Below are positions 18,735 through 28,559 of a DNA stretch of 64,000 bases, piece after piece. Each line of letters opens with the position of its first letter. Position 1 is the stretch's first letter. Under the pieces are notes generated by a model. That model saw only the letters and a program-made list of their open reading frames with translations. It was not told the DNA's origin and searched no databases. The stretch lies in assembly GCA_919902735.1 (NCBI GenBank), contig CAKKRM010000098.1:1531-65530 (forward strand). The letters run 5' to 3'. The translations under genes and the position numbers were made by a program. The DNA is from Anaerolineales bacterium (GTDB lineage: Bacteria > Chloroflexota > Anaerolineae > Anaerolineales > Villigracilaceae).

Positions 18735-20303
18735 CTAGCAGTCCGAGCAGAAAGTTGGGGTACGACTTGGCGTTGGCGACGGTGTGCGCGACGGTGTGGG
18801 CGTTATTTGAGTTGGTGTGCGCGTTGGTGTGCGCGTTGGTGTGCGCGTGATCGTCGGTGTATTCGTAGGTGTACGGGTCGGCGTACGCGACGGTGTGAGG
18901 GTGATCGTCGGTGTGAGGGTAATCGTCGGCGTCTTTGACGGCGTTGGCGTACGGGATGGCGTGCGCGTGATCGTCGGTGTGCGCGTGATCGTCGGTGTGC
19001 GCGTGATCGTCGGTGTGCGTGTGATGGTCGGTGTGTTTGACGGCGTGCGCGTGAGGGTGGGTGTGGCGGTGTAATTATTGATACTGCCCACCACTACACA
19101 GTCACCCCAGTTCGGGAAGTTAAAAGTCAGGCTGATATCCCAGATGCCGGACCAGGTTGAATCGCTAAAGTCCGCAATCCATTGGCGTTCTGTGCCACCG
19201 CCGTTGATTGGGAGCGCTGGCGGGATGGAGGATGTGGTCACTGGAGAGTCGACGATGTTGCTTGCGGGGTTATAGTATGTTGTCCCAAAATTCGCATAAT
19301 CGAAGTATCTGCCAGCAAGGGGGGATGGCGACCAGCTTAAGGTAGAACTCACCAAATAAGCTGTGGCAAAGTTGTTGTTACGAACACGCGCCTCGAAATT
19401 ATCGCCGAAGAAGCGGGTGCGGTTAATGAAGATATTGGGACAGGATGGCGTAGGTGTATTGGTCATTGTAGGCGTAATGGACGGCGTGCGTGTGGCTGTT
19501 GGCGTGCGGGTTGGCGTGGGCGTGAGAGTCATCGTTGGTGTATTGGTAAGCGTTGGCGACGGCGTGATGGTCGGAGTTAGCGTGATGGTCGGAGTTAGGG
19601 TAATGGTTGGAGTGCTGGTGGGAACTGTGGGGATGTTAAGCGGCAAAGGCGTGTTGATGGCGCGCGTGGCGCGAAATTGCTCCACAATCCCTTCACGATA
19701 GGAAGCGAGATGGATCATCGAAGGCTCGATGCCAAAGGCTGGCAGAACGATAAAGGTAAAGTTGTAATCTGCGGCAACCACCACACGATTCCCAGGCGCG
19801 CCGGGGTGTTCGTTACGGATGCCGTCCAGGTTGCATTCAGCATATACGGGTCTCGCCATTAATGGGGGGATGAAGACGCGCCCCTCTTCCGCTGAACAGA
19901 CGGTGATGTTGAAATAATTTTCATCTGCATTTGTCGCGGGGTCCGGGGAGCTAAACAGCGAGGTATCCCTAAGGAAAAAGCCAACCACAATGCGGCGGGT
20001 TTCATCTTTGATGGAAGGGATGCGGGCGGCATCCACTTCCGCGTCGCCATCGTCGCAGTCTCCGTCTGAATTGCCAATTAACCCGCAGTATGGGTTGTCT
20101 TCGAAATTACCCGTTGTGGCGTAGCGGATGCCGAAACGGGTGGAATTCTCGATGATGATCCAGGCAAACATCAGGCGGGAGAATTCGATGACGCCCACCA
20201 AAAGTAACAGCAGGATCGGCAATACGAGCGCGAACTCAACCATGCCTTGCGCTTTTTTGCGATCAGGCGAACTTCGAATTTTTTTGAAAAAAAGATTGTT
20301 CAT
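18735..20303 (-). CDS. TadE-like pseudopilin-type protein with two Thr/Pro-rich low-complexity regions
   Basis: KKAQGMVEFALVLPILLLLLVGVIEFSRLMFAW (TadE N-terminal segment); long PTITLTPT / TRTPTITRTPT tracts; C-terminal CSDC. Confidence 0.87.
   Translation of the reverse strand: MNNLFFKKIRSSPDRKKAQGMVEFALVLPILLLLLVGVIEFSRLMFAWIIIENSTRFGIRYATTGNFEDNPYCGLIGNSDGDCDDGDAEVDAARIPSIKDETRRIVVGFFLRDTSLFSSPDPATNADENYFNITVCSAEEGRVFIPPLMARPVYAECNLDGIRNEHPGAPGNRVVVAADYNFTFIVLPAFGIEPSMIHLASYREGIVEQFRATRAINTPLPLNIPTVPTSTPTITLTPTITLTPTITPSPTLTNTPTMTLTPTPTRTPTATRTPSITPTMTNTPTPSCPNIFINRTRFFGDNFEARVRNNNFATAYLVSSTLSWSPSPLAGRYFDYANFGTTYYNPASNIVDSPVTTSSIPPALPINGGGTERQWIADFSDSTWSGIWDISLTFNFPNWGDCVVVGSINNYTATPTLTRTPSNTPTITRTPTITRTPTITRTPTITRTPSRTPTPSKTPTITLTPTITLTPSRTPTRTPTNTPTITRTPTRTPTRTPTQITPTPSRTPSPTPSRTPTFCSDC
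18775..19070. repeat. Degenerate tandem repeat array encoding [ST]RTPTIT
   Basis: Repeated GTGTGCGCGTGATCGTCG-like units on the plus strand; coding on minus as TITRTPTITRTPT. Confidence 0.9.
19440..19635. repeat. Second Thr/Pro-coding tandem repeat array in the same gene
   Basis: GGAGTTAGCGTGATGGTC / GGCGTGCGGGTTGGCGTG units; coding TPTITLTPTITLTPTIT. Confidence 0.88.
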
Positions 20304-20342
20304 GGCTTTACCCTTGAGAAAAATAAAAGTGCAAAAGGCAGG

Positions 20343-21863
20343 TTACTGGGAAAGTCTTGTAAAAATATTTTCGGCAATTCTACTGAAAATACTGGCTAGA
20401 CCAGATGGATCAGGCGAGAAGGCGTAGAAACCATGATTTGCCGTTACGGTCGGAGGAGAATCACCGGCTTCTTCCGCAATATATTGAAGGAGCAATTCTC
20501 CAGCATTAATCGGGTCGCTCTTTGGCGTATTAACGAGCAAGCCTGAACCCGCCGTTCCCATGCCAATCGTGAAAACGGTTACGCCCATGCCATCCACCGG
20601 GTCTGCCAGGAAGTCTGCGCGGTCGCGGGCGTAATCGTCAGCATCATAAATCGAATTTCCGGTACCATCTACTTCTCCGGCGCTATGCCTTGTGCTTTCC
20701 AATGTATCACGGCATGGCGGGTTGACTGGTGAATTCCAGGTGTTATATGGGCAAAAACCAAAGGTGGCTGGATCATCAGGATAGCCATCAGCAGGACTTA
20801 CATCTGTCAAATTGCCAGTGCCAGTGGAAGCGTTTGCAGGACCGCCGACCAATGCAATTACTACCCAGAATGAATCTTCGCGAATGGGTTCCCGGCCAAA
20901 CTCAGCGCCTGCCATTTCCAACGAGCCGCCAACATTTGAGGAAGTACACGAAGAACGATCCCCGTAAATGCGGAAGGCTGGGCAGTCTTCGCCCACATAA
21001 TAATCCACAGGTTTGTTATAACAAGGGTTGCTATTGTCTGTAGCGGCGGCAATTTCGTCGGCTGTGCATAAGTCACGGCATGTTCCATAGACTGAGGGGC
21101 AGGCAGGGGGTTGATAAACCCTGATATTCCCAATTGCGGTTCTAACGGTCGTCTCGTCAGATGAAAGCGGCAACAAGGTGTAAGGATCTCGAAAGCCATT
21201 GTCGTTCTGGCTGGTCATGGTGACGATGGCAACGCGGTCATAGGGGAAGAACATGGTATCCATAAAATCCAAAGCCACGGCTTTGACGCTTTCCAAAGGC
21301 TCACAAGTTTGGGCGGCATTACACAGAGCCGGGTCATCGCCCGGATCGGAACTTGATGAACTGCCCGTTGTTTCATAGGCCATGGACGCCGAAGTATCTA
21401 TCACCAAAACCAGGTCGAGAGAAGCGGCTTCACCAACGGATGAGGCGGTAATTGTGGTGCCATTGATGCCGATCACTCTCAGGAAACCAAAACCAATCGT
21501 CCGCGTGGCGTTGATGCGGATCAGTTTGCGAAGGGGCACAGTGCAAAGTTCAGGGTCGTGAAGGGTGTTAATTTCGTTATCGGGATTGCAAGTATAAACT
21601 TGTATGTTGTCAGCGGCGGATTGGTTGAGAATCAAGAATTCCTGTGCGGCAGTGGTCAAGTCTGCTCCGGTAAACCCGCGGCGAAATTGCAGGGCCGAGG
21701 CAATGGAGGCAGAGTCAATGGCGCGCTTTAGTTTTGCGTATTCGATTAAAAGAATGCCGCCATCGGTCATTAAACCTACAATGGCAATTAACCCCACCAT
21801 CGCAAAAGCGATTAGGATAATTGCCTGACCCTGTTCGGATTTTTTCAACAATTTTTCAAACAT
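20343..21863 (-). CDS. TadG-like protein with von Willebrand factor A domain
   Basis: EQGQAIILIAFAMVGLIAIVGLMTDGGILLIEYAKLKRAIDSASIASA (TadG N-terminus); DLVLVIDTSASM MIDAS motif. Confidence 0.88.
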   Translation of the reverse strand: MFEKLLKKSEQGQAIILIAFAMVGLIAIVGLMTDGGILLIEYAKLKRAIDSASIASALQFRRGFTGADLTTAAQEFLILNQSAADNIQVYTCNPDNEINTLHDPELCTVPLRKLIRINATRTIGFGFLRVIGINGTTITASSVGEAASLDLVLVIDTSASMAYETTGSSSSSDPGDDPALCNAAQTCEPLESVKAVALDFMDTMFFPYDRVAIVTMTSQNDNGFRDPYTLLPLSSDETTVRTAIGNIRVYQPPACPSVYGTCRDLCTADEIAAATDNSNPCYNKPVDYYVGEDCPAFRIYGDRSSCTSSNVGGSLEMAGAEFGREPIREDSFWVVIALVGGPANASTGTGNLTDVSPADGYPDDPATFGFCPYNTWNSPVNPPCRDTLESTRHSAGEVDGTGNSIYDADDYARDRADFLADPVDGMGVTVFTIGMGTAGSGLLVNTPKSDPINAGELLLQYIAEEAGDSPPTVTANHGFYAFSPDPSGLASIFSRIAENIFTRLSQ

Positions 21864-21875
21864 GCATCATCCTCG

Positions 21876-22631
21876 CTATTCCGGCTCTGCTGCGCTAAGC
21901 GGCATGATTGTGTAAGCGCGCAATGGCAGAGGATCTGCCATAAAAGGAGCCAGCCACGGCAAGCCCAAAACCTGATGATAATTGTAATGAACTTCCACCA
22001 GCAGGATGCCCGCGTTGGGCGACCCGCTCACCAGGCGGCTTTGAATTTCAGTTGCGGTAAAGATCGAATCAAAATTGCCGTACATGCGATGCGGTCCGGA
22101 AGTTGGGTATTGAACAACGCTGCTTCCGCTTGCCGCGTAGACCGTGATAATAACGTCATCCAAAGTGGAGTCAAGGGTAATGCGGCGTCCCTCATAACTC
22201 GGGTTTACAACATAGGGGTCCAGACTGGCCCGAACCATGGCGGCTGCGTCCGAATAAAACCCAATATCATCTGAACCGTCTGTCAGAAATGGATCATCGT
22301 TGCTGTAAAGACGCGCTGATTCGCGGGTGGCGTCCAGCAGTGAGAGATAATAATTAAGGATAAAGCCGTACTCTATCACTCCGGAAAAGAGCAGAATAAT
22401 GATCGGGAAGGCAATGGCAAACTCCACCAGACTCTGGCCTTTGGATTTTTGACGGCCATGCGAGGTGGTGGGATTGGCTAGGTTTAATATGATTTTCTTA
22501 AGTAATTCCTTCATTTTTCTCATTTTAATCTGTTCCTGCAAATCCAACAGCCGGACATAGGTACTGTAATGCAATCGGGATGGTTTGAGTATGGCGGTGT
22601 GGGGAATGAAACGAAAAATACGCCGGCGCAA
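21876..22631 (-). CDS. TadE-like protein
   Basis: KSKGQSLVEFAIAFPIIILLFSGVIEYGFILNYYLSLLDATRESAR. Confidence 0.85.
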   Translation of the reverse strand: MRRRIFRFIPHTAILKPSRLHYSTYVRLLDLQEQIKMRKMKELLKKIILNLANPTTSHGRQKSKGQSLVEFAIAFPIIILLFSGVIEYGFILNYYLSLLDATRESARLYSNDDPFLTDGSDDIGFYSDAAAMVRASLDPYVVNPSYEGRRITLDSTLDDVIITVYAASGSSVVQYPTSGPHRMYGNFDSIFTATEIQSRLVSGSPNAGILLVEVHYNYHQVLGLPWLAPFMADPLPLRAYTIMPLSAAEPE

Positions 22632-22740
22632 CGTTTTGGACAGCTATATTATATCCTATTGCCGCGTGAGGTAAAACACAAGGCGACTCTGCGATGCTTA
22701 CATTTCTGTTAGAACCCCGGAGAGTCGAGATCGCCTTTTG

Positions 22741-24015
22741 TTACTGGGTCAGAATCACTTCCGGCATTTGCAGGCTGTCGTAATTTTGTTCATCTTTATA
22801 TTTTATAACAATGCTGTCGGTGCCGTCCACTTCGATATAGTAGCCAATGATCTGGCTGTGGTAGGCGGCTCCGTTGGTTGAATCCAGGCCGTTAATGCGC
22901 ACATCCGCGCCGGGAGCCAGAATGGTTCCCTGGTATTTGGATTCGGCATTGCCATTCAGGGCCAGGATGTTGTGATTATCAATGGGCATGTATATTAATA
23001 AGCCTTCAAATTCGCCGTTTCCTGGGGCGCTTATGTCAATCTCTGCGCTTCCGCTGATCTTTACTTCGCCGTCTATGACCAGCACGATGTTGCTTCCTTC
23101 CAGCCGCTGCCCGCCTCCGAGGATGAAATCTCCGCCAATGCAATAGATTCCATGTTCCAAAAATGTGACTCCCTCTGGAGGGAATATCTCCTCATCCCAG
23201 GCGCCGGGCGTCATTGTGCCGGTTAGTTCATTCACAGTGGCTATTTTGCTGCCACAACCTACTTTCGGCATTTGAAATGAAGGCGGGTAGGAAATTGGAG
23301 GCACGCCAGTTTGCATAGGGAAGGGAGTGATCAACTGTGGTTTTTGAACCTGCGCGCCGCCTACCACGAGGATTGGGCTGGTTCCTTGCGCACGGACGCT
23401 TCCGCTACCGAACGAGATGAAGGCGCATTCCGGATTGTCAGAATTGACGAATAAACCGCCCCCTTCAAGGATAATGGTGGCTTCCGTGTGGATCCAGAAG
23501 GATCGGTGACTGTCACATTTGCTGTGGGGGGCCAGGCTGACGAGGGCGAAGCCATCGAAAAGCTCGCCAAGGATTGCGGGTTTCGATTGCGAAACGACGG
23601 TAACCCTGTTTGTGATCTCGGGTACTCCGATCACAGACCCAAAATATGTTTTAAGATGGGACGTGATAATTACTTCGATGTATTCGGGATTTCCGTTGTA
23701 GTCATTGCTGATGGGCGGCGTGTTTAATTCAACAGTGTTGGTAATGCCGTCGTTGTTGTATCCATTGTCCCGTGCGGTGGCGAGCGCGGCTGCTCTCCAG
23801 TCGCCGCCTTCAATACGCGTAGTCGCGGCGGTGAGGGCGGCGGCAGATGCGGCGGTTTCTGCCCGGCGACTGTCTACGTAGGCGTTTCCGCCATCGATAG
23901 CCAGCGCGGTCATGCCAATGAGACCGATGATCGAAAACACGATCAGAATCATTGCCTGACCCTGTTCGCTTCTTTTGCGCAGCTCAATATTTGATGATAA
24001 TGGTTTCATGGGCAT
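22741..24015 (-). CDS. TadG-like protein (Flp-pilus-assembly TadG N-terminal domain)
   Basis: EQGQAMILIVFSIIGLIGMTALAIDGGNAYVDSRRAETAASAAALTAAT. Confidence 0.85.
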   Translation of the reverse strand: MPMKPLSSNIELRKRSEQGQAMILIVFSIIGLIGMTALAIDGGNAYVDSRRAETAASAAALTAATTRIEGGDWRAAALATARDNGYNNDGITNTVELNTPPISNDYNGNPEYIEVIITSHLKTYFGSVIGVPEITNRVTVVSQSKPAILGELFDGFALVSLAPHSKCDSHRSFWIHTEATIILEGGGLFVNSDNPECAFISFGSGSVRAQGTSPILVVGGAQVQKPQLITPFPMQTGVPPISYPPSFQMPKVGCGSKIATVNELTGTMTPGAWDEEIFPPEGVTFLEHGIYCIGGDFILGGGQRLEGSNIVLVIDGEVKISGSAEIDISAPGNGEFEGLLIYMPIDNHNILALNGNAESKYQGTILAPGADVRINGLDSTNGAAYHSQIIGYYIEVDGTDSIVIKYKDEQNYDSLQMPEVILTQ

Positions 24016-24485
24016 GACGGCTGAAGGATAACGTTGGTTGCTGAGCCTGTTAACTGTATTGTTTCAGAACCGATAATTGCGCCAATAAAGGGCATCAGGA
24101 TCGGATATTGATACCGCACGCGGACTCGCAGGCTGTTTGCCGCGCCGCCTGTCGTGCCCTGGCAGGATGCTCCCACAGAGTCCACATCCACCTGAACCAG
24201 TTCTTTGTTCGTCAATTCCACTGGTGAGGAGAAGATCGGGTCTTCGCCCTGCGGGGATATATTGCGAGCCCTGTTCTCGATCTCAGCTTTGTTGTCCGGG
24301 TTGAACGAGCCGTAAAAGGCGCCCTCCTGTGCGGCGTCTCTCAGGATTGCGTAGGAGAAAATTGCCATTCCAAAATCCACTGTGCCGAGAAGCAGTAACA
24401 GGATGACGGGCAGGCTGACTGCAAGCTCGACGAGGCTTTGTCCACGTTCTGTGGGGGGACTCTTCTTGTATGTAGTTGCCTTCAT
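24006..24485 (-). CDS. TadE-like protein
   Basis: ERGQSLVELAVSLPVILLLLLGTVDFGMAIFSYAILRDAAQEGAFYG. Confidence 0.87.
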   Translation of the reverse strand: MKATTYKKSPPTERGQSLVELAVSLPVILLLLLGTVDFGMAIFSYAILRDAAQEGAFYGSFNPDNKAEIENRARNISPQGEDPIFSSPVELTNKELVQVDVDSVGASCQGTTGGAANSLRVRVRYQYPILMPFIGAIIGSETIQLTGSATNVILQPSCP

Positions 24486-24488
24486 ATC

Positions 24489-25682
24489 TTAATTTCTTGA
24501 ATCGACTGGATAATTTATGCAGCCAGGTGTGCCGAGTGTGATGATAATTCTTTCCGTGCCGTCGGCCTGGTCGTACTTCTGGTGGAATACGAATTGGATC
24601 GTGGATAGGCCGGGCGGAATGGATGGGTAGAAAGCTGGAATATAAGCGGACGGCGCATGGATATCGCCGTTCCAGGATTGTGATGCGATCAAAATTTGTT
24701 GAAGGCGCAGGCTGCGGTCGCTTCCGGACGGGTGGCCGGTATCATGGTTCCATTCCAGATAAACCAGCGCCGCAGACAGGGTGTAACCGGTTGCATTGTT
24801 GATGCTCATTTCCATGATGTTATCTTCGATGCGCAGCGGACCGTGGAATACTCCGCTAAACCCTGTGCAGCTTATGGCGGTTGGGGTGATGGATGATGTG
24901 CTGGTTGGCAGCGGTGTTCTGGTTGGAGTAAAGGTGAGGGTGGGGGGGATGGGTGTGTTTCCGCCAGACTGGTTGGTGAGCGCCAACTGCGTATTGGTTA
25001 GGAATACCGATGGCGGCGTAATTCTCCCGCCGCCAGGGATACCGCTCGTGGGAGTGGCGATTGTAACTTCGGTGGGTGTTTCAAAGCCGGAGGGGGTAAA
25101 TGTTGGCGTCAGGGAGGGTGTGGCTGTCTCTGCCGAGAATTCCATGGGCATGGATGAGCCAACGATTGGAACGGAGATCAGGAATGTGCGCGCGCTTGCA
25201 GAGACCACCGTAAAAGGTTCGAAGGGGAGGATCGGGAGGATCGGTTCGTAGACCGACGATACCTGGACGATGATGCGATCTCCATTGCGAATGGTGTTGT
25301 CTTCAATTGGGCAGGCGCTTGTATCAGGGCTTGGGTCAACATCCGGTATCTGGATTTGCTCCCCTTGCGGGGTTAGGCCGCGATCATAGGTAATGTTGAT
25401 TTCGTCAAACGATGAAATGATGGCCGATTTTTTTGCCACCTCACGCATCCCCTCACAATCCTGATAGTAGTACATATCGTTGGTTTCGCCGGCGGCTGCC
25501 CCGTACCGCGCCGCCTGGCGGGAGGCGTTTGCAACAGATGCGAATATAAAAACCAATCGTGAAACTTCGATGATGCCGTACAGAAGTACCACCAAAAGCG
25601 GCAGGGCCAGCATGAACTCAACCATGGCCTGCGCTCGAGTTTTTTCAGATCGTTTGAAAGTGATTCTTTTCATGGCGTACAC
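24489..25682 (-). CDS. TadE-like protein with Thr/Pro-rich linker
   Basis: TRAQAMVEFMLALPLLVVLLYGIIEVSRLVFIFASVANASRQAARYGAA; PTLTFTPTRTPLPTST linker. Confidence 0.86.
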   Translation of the reverse strand: MYAMKRITFKRSEKTRAQAMVEFMLALPLLVVLLYGIIEVSRLVFIFASVANASRQAARYGAAAGETNDMYYYQDCEGMREVAKKSAIISSFDEINITYDRGLTPQGEQIQIPDVDPSPDTSACPIEDNTIRNGDRIIVQVSSVYEPILPILPFEPFTVVSASARTFLISVPIVGSSMPMEFSAETATPSLTPTFTPSGFETPTEVTIATPTSGIPGGGRITPPSVFLTNTQLALTNQSGGNTPIPPTLTFTPTRTPLPTSTSSITPTAISCTGFSGVFHGPLRIEDNIMEMSINNATGYTLSAALVYLEWNHDTGHPSGSDRSLRLQQILIASQSWNGDIHAPSAYIPAFYPSIPPGLSTIQFVFHQKYDQADGTERIIITLGTPGCINYPVDSRN

Positions 25683-25685
25683 ATC

Positions 25686-26474
25686 CTAGCCGGGTACAAT
25701 TTTTTCGATGAAGCCTGGAAAATAAATAATGAGAAATGCGCTGGTGATAAAGTAGGGGCCGTAGGGAATAAAAATCATCAAAGAATTTTTGTCATATTTT
25801 TTTGTGATCAATAGCCAGGCCACAAGGAAAAAGCTGACAAATCCGCCAAATAAAATTCCGAAGAGCAGGCTGAACCAGATCAGCGGCCAGCCGAGCATAA
25901 GTCCGATGATGGTGACCAGAATGACATCCCCGGCCCCAAGGGCTTCCTCATCGTCTGCTTCCTTTCCCATTGCAAGCATTCGCTTCGTGCGTATCCTTGA
26001 AAAGAGCACGCCCATATAGTAGAAAACGAGCATGATGAGCAGGCCGCTCAGGCCGCCCGTCAGAGTGGGTTTTAAGCCGTGGGTAACAAGACCAACTGTC
26101 AGCGCGAGGAATGAACCGAAGAGGCTGGTGGGGTGCAGGATCAGGCGGTGTTCCATGTCAATCGTAAAAATTACTCCAAAATATGCGGCTAAAATCAACC
26201 CAAGCGGGTAGCCAATTTTTGCGGGGGGTTGCAGCCAGGTAAATATGCTGATGGCAGGCAGGATGATTTGGACAATCCGGGCACGGGTTTTGCGGGCATG
26301 TTCATTTTGGCAGGCGCGCAGGAGAAAATAATCCATCCATGAAAACGGTGCGCCACACTGCAAACAAACCGGCTGGCTAAGCTTTCTTGTAACTGGAAGA
26401 ACGTCCGATAAATAATTTACGAGCTGTCCGGCGAACCAACCAAGCATAACAGGTATGACGAGTGAGATTGACAT
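25686..26474 (-). CDS. Prepilin peptidase (A24 family, leader peptidase)
   Basis: FTIDMEHRLILHPTSLFGS, GKEADDEEALGAGDVILVTIIGLMLGW (aspartyl protease motifs). Confidence 0.88.
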   Translation of the reverse strand: MSISLVIPVMLGWFAGQLVNYLSDVLPVTRKLSQPVCLQCGAPFSWMDYFLLRACQNEHARKTRARIVQIILPAISIFTWLQPPAKIGYPLGLILAAYFGVIFTIDMEHRLILHPTSLFGSFLALTVGLVTHGLKPTLTGGLSGLLIMLVFYYMGVLFSRIRTKRMLAMGKEADDEEALGAGDVILVTIIGLMLGWPLIWFSLLFGILFGGFVSFFLVAWLLITKKYDKNSLMIFIPYGPYFITSAFLIIYFPGFIEKIVPG

Positions 26475-26598
26475 TTGAAATTATTATAATTCCAATTATG
26501 ATAGGCCGCAAAGTTGATGTGGGGTGTAGGTCAATTGCAATGTTCTTGGCGGAATTTTGAAACCGCCTTACAATCTTGATGGTTTAAGGAGATATATT

Positions 26599-27879
26599 AT
26601 GGAAGAATTTGTTATTGAGGGCGGGGTTCCGCTGCAAGGGGAAGTGATTCCTTCGGGAAACAAGAATGCGGCCCTGCCTTTGCTGGCGGCTTGTTTATTA
26701 ACGGATGAACCGGTGGTGCTTCACAATTTGCCTTTAATCCGTGATGTGCTTGCCATGCGAAAATTGATCGAAAGTCTGGGCGCTCAAATCGAAGAAGTGG
26801 ATTCAAACTCCTGGCGGATTACGACGCGAGAACTTACCGCCTCTCATCTGGACCCTGAGCTGTGTCGCCGCATCCGGGCATCCATCTTAATTGCGGGACC
26901 TGTTCTTGCGCGCGCGGGCGGCCTGCGCCTGCCGCCCCCCGGCGGAGATGTGATTGGCCGCCGCCGCCTGGATACTCATATTTTGGCTTTGCGGGCCTTG
27001 GGTGCAAAGGTCACTTATGATCGTGTTTTTGATATTGAAGCGGCTCAATTGCACGGCGCGGATATTCTTTTGGATGAAGCGAGTGTAACTGCAACAGAAA
27101 ATGTAGTGATGGCCGCAGTTCTGGCGAAAGGCGTTACGCAAATCCGCAATGCCGCTTCGGAACCGCATGTGCAGGAACTGTGTCAGTTTTTAAATTTGCT
27201 TGGCGCAAAGATCGATGGCATTGGCTCGAACACCCTGCGTATTACCGGAGTGGACGGATTGCACGGCGGCGAATATACGATTGGCCCTGACCTTCTTGAA
27301 GTGGTGAGTTATATCGGGGCGGCAGTCGTTACACATGGAAATATCCGCATCCGGAATGCTGGCGTTGAACACCTTGAAATGGTGGCGCAGGTCTTTCATC
27401 GTTTGGGCGTCCATTGGCAGGTGGATGGGAACGACCTGCTTGTGCCTTCCGAACAATCCCTGACGATTAACTCTGACCTGGATGGCGCAGTGCCTGAGAT
27501 TAAAACGAATATCTGGCCGGCCTTCCCCACCGACCTGACAAGTATTGCTATCACGGTTGCAACCCAGGCTTCCGGTTCGGTACTTTTTCACGATTGGATG
27601 TTTTCCGGGCGCATGTATTTTACAGATAAACTTGTCGGCATGGGCGCGAGAATAATTTTGTGCGATCCGTATCGCTGTTTGATCCAAGGCCCTACACAAC
27701 TCTATAGCGAAAGACTGGAAAGCCCCGATATCCGCGCTGGAATGGCGCTGCTGTTGGCCGCGCTGGCCGCAGAGGGTACGTCAAAAATACGAAATGTGGT
27801 TCAAATTGAAAGAGGCTACGAAAGGGTGGATGAAAAACTTCGAATGCTGGGAGCCAAAATTACCCGTGAAAGGGAATAA
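26599..27879 (+). CDS. murA: UDP-N-acetylglucosamine 1-carboxyvinyltransferase
   Basis: SGNKNAALPLLAACLLTDEPVVLHNLP, RRIRASILIAGPVLARAGGLRLPPPGGDVIGRRRLDTH; AAGGAG RBS before MEEFVIEGG. Confidence 0.95.
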   Translation: MEEFVIEGGVPLQGEVIPSGNKNAALPLLAACLLTDEPVVLHNLPLIRDVLAMRKLIESLGAQIEEVDSNSWRITTRELTASHLDPELCRRIRASILIAGPVLARAGGLRLPPPGGDVIGRRRLDTHILALRALGAKVTYDRVFDIEAAQLHGADILLDEASVTATENVVMAAVLAKGVTQIRNAASEPHVQELCQFLNLLGAKIDGIGSNTLRITGVDGLHGGEYTIGPDLLEVVSYIGAAVVTHGNIRIRNAGVEHLEMVAQVFHRLGVHWQVDGNDLLVPSEQSLTINSDLDGAVPEIKTNIWPAFPTDLTSIAITVATQASGSVLFHDWMFSGRMYFTDKLVGMGARIILCDPYRCLIQGPTQLYSERLESPDIRAGMALLLAALAAEGTSKIRNVVQIERGYERVDEKLRMLGAKITRERE

Positions 27880-27921
27880 AAAGAGAGAGGCCGCTCACGG
27901 CCTCTCTCTTTTTATTCCCTT
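27870..27921. terminator. Bidirectional intrinsic terminator, 24-bp perfect stem
   Basis: AAGGGAATAAAAAGAGAGAGGCCG-CTCA-CGGCCTCTCTCTTTTTATTCCCTT between convergent genes, overlapping both stop codons. Confidence 0.93.
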
Positions 27922-28528
27922 ATTTTGAAACAATTACTTCTTTTTTGATTAGCACAGGGAATAGGTGATTGTCGCCGACTTTGTTGATAAAGGAACCGGC
28001 CGCAGTGCCTGTGTCTCCATTTGAGTATGTGATCCACGCCCATGCGTAATAATTACCTTTTGGCAGGGCTACGATAAGATTCTCGTTTTTAGTCAGAGAA
28101 TACGATAAATTTCCACATTGCCCAAATGCATTGGTGCTGAGGTTTAAAGATAAAATGATGGTACCCCCGGTTTCGTTTTGAAAACGGACATTGGATTGAG
28201 GGCCTGCTTCTCCAATATTTAACAACTTTGTGTTGCAATCATCCACGCCGCCTGCGGCCTGGGTGGCAGTAGGCAAAACGAGGGGTGTGCTTTGTGTTGG
28301 CAATGCAATCGGGGTAAAAGTGGGCAGTGAAGTAGGGCTGGGTATTTCTGTGGGGGGCAGGGGGGTGGCGGTGGGAATTGCCAATTGGGTCATCGCAACA
28401 ATCGTCCACGCGGCAGAGATGGCCGTACCTTCAACTTCGACAGGGGACATGGTCGGGGTGCCTTGCGGTCCACAGGCAGTGATAAATATGGCAATGACTG
28501 CCAAAACGGGTATTATTTTTTTAATCAT
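27920..28528 (-). CDS. Lipoprotein, hypothetical
   Basis: MIKKIIPVLAVIAIFITACGPQG signal peptide with lipobox; shares a C-terminal pattern with the neighbouring lipoprotein. Confidence 0.75.
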   Translation of the reverse strand: MIKKIIPVLAVIAIFITACGPQGTPTMSPVEVEGTAISAAWTIVAMTQLAIPTATPLPPTEIPSPTSLPTFTPIALPTQSTPLVLPTATQAAGGVDDCNTKLLNIGEAGPQSNVRFQNETGGTIILSLNLSTNAFGQCGNLSYSLTKNENLIVALPKGNYYAWAWITYSNGDTGTAAGSFINKVGDNHLFPVLIKKEVIVSK

Positions 28529-28559
28529 GGTTCTCTCCATTTCTTTATTTGCAACAAGC

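Noticed and set aside
18775-19070. CRISPR-like regular repeats
   Set aside because: No unique spacers; units are in frame and encode Thr/Pro tracts within a TadE-like CDS.
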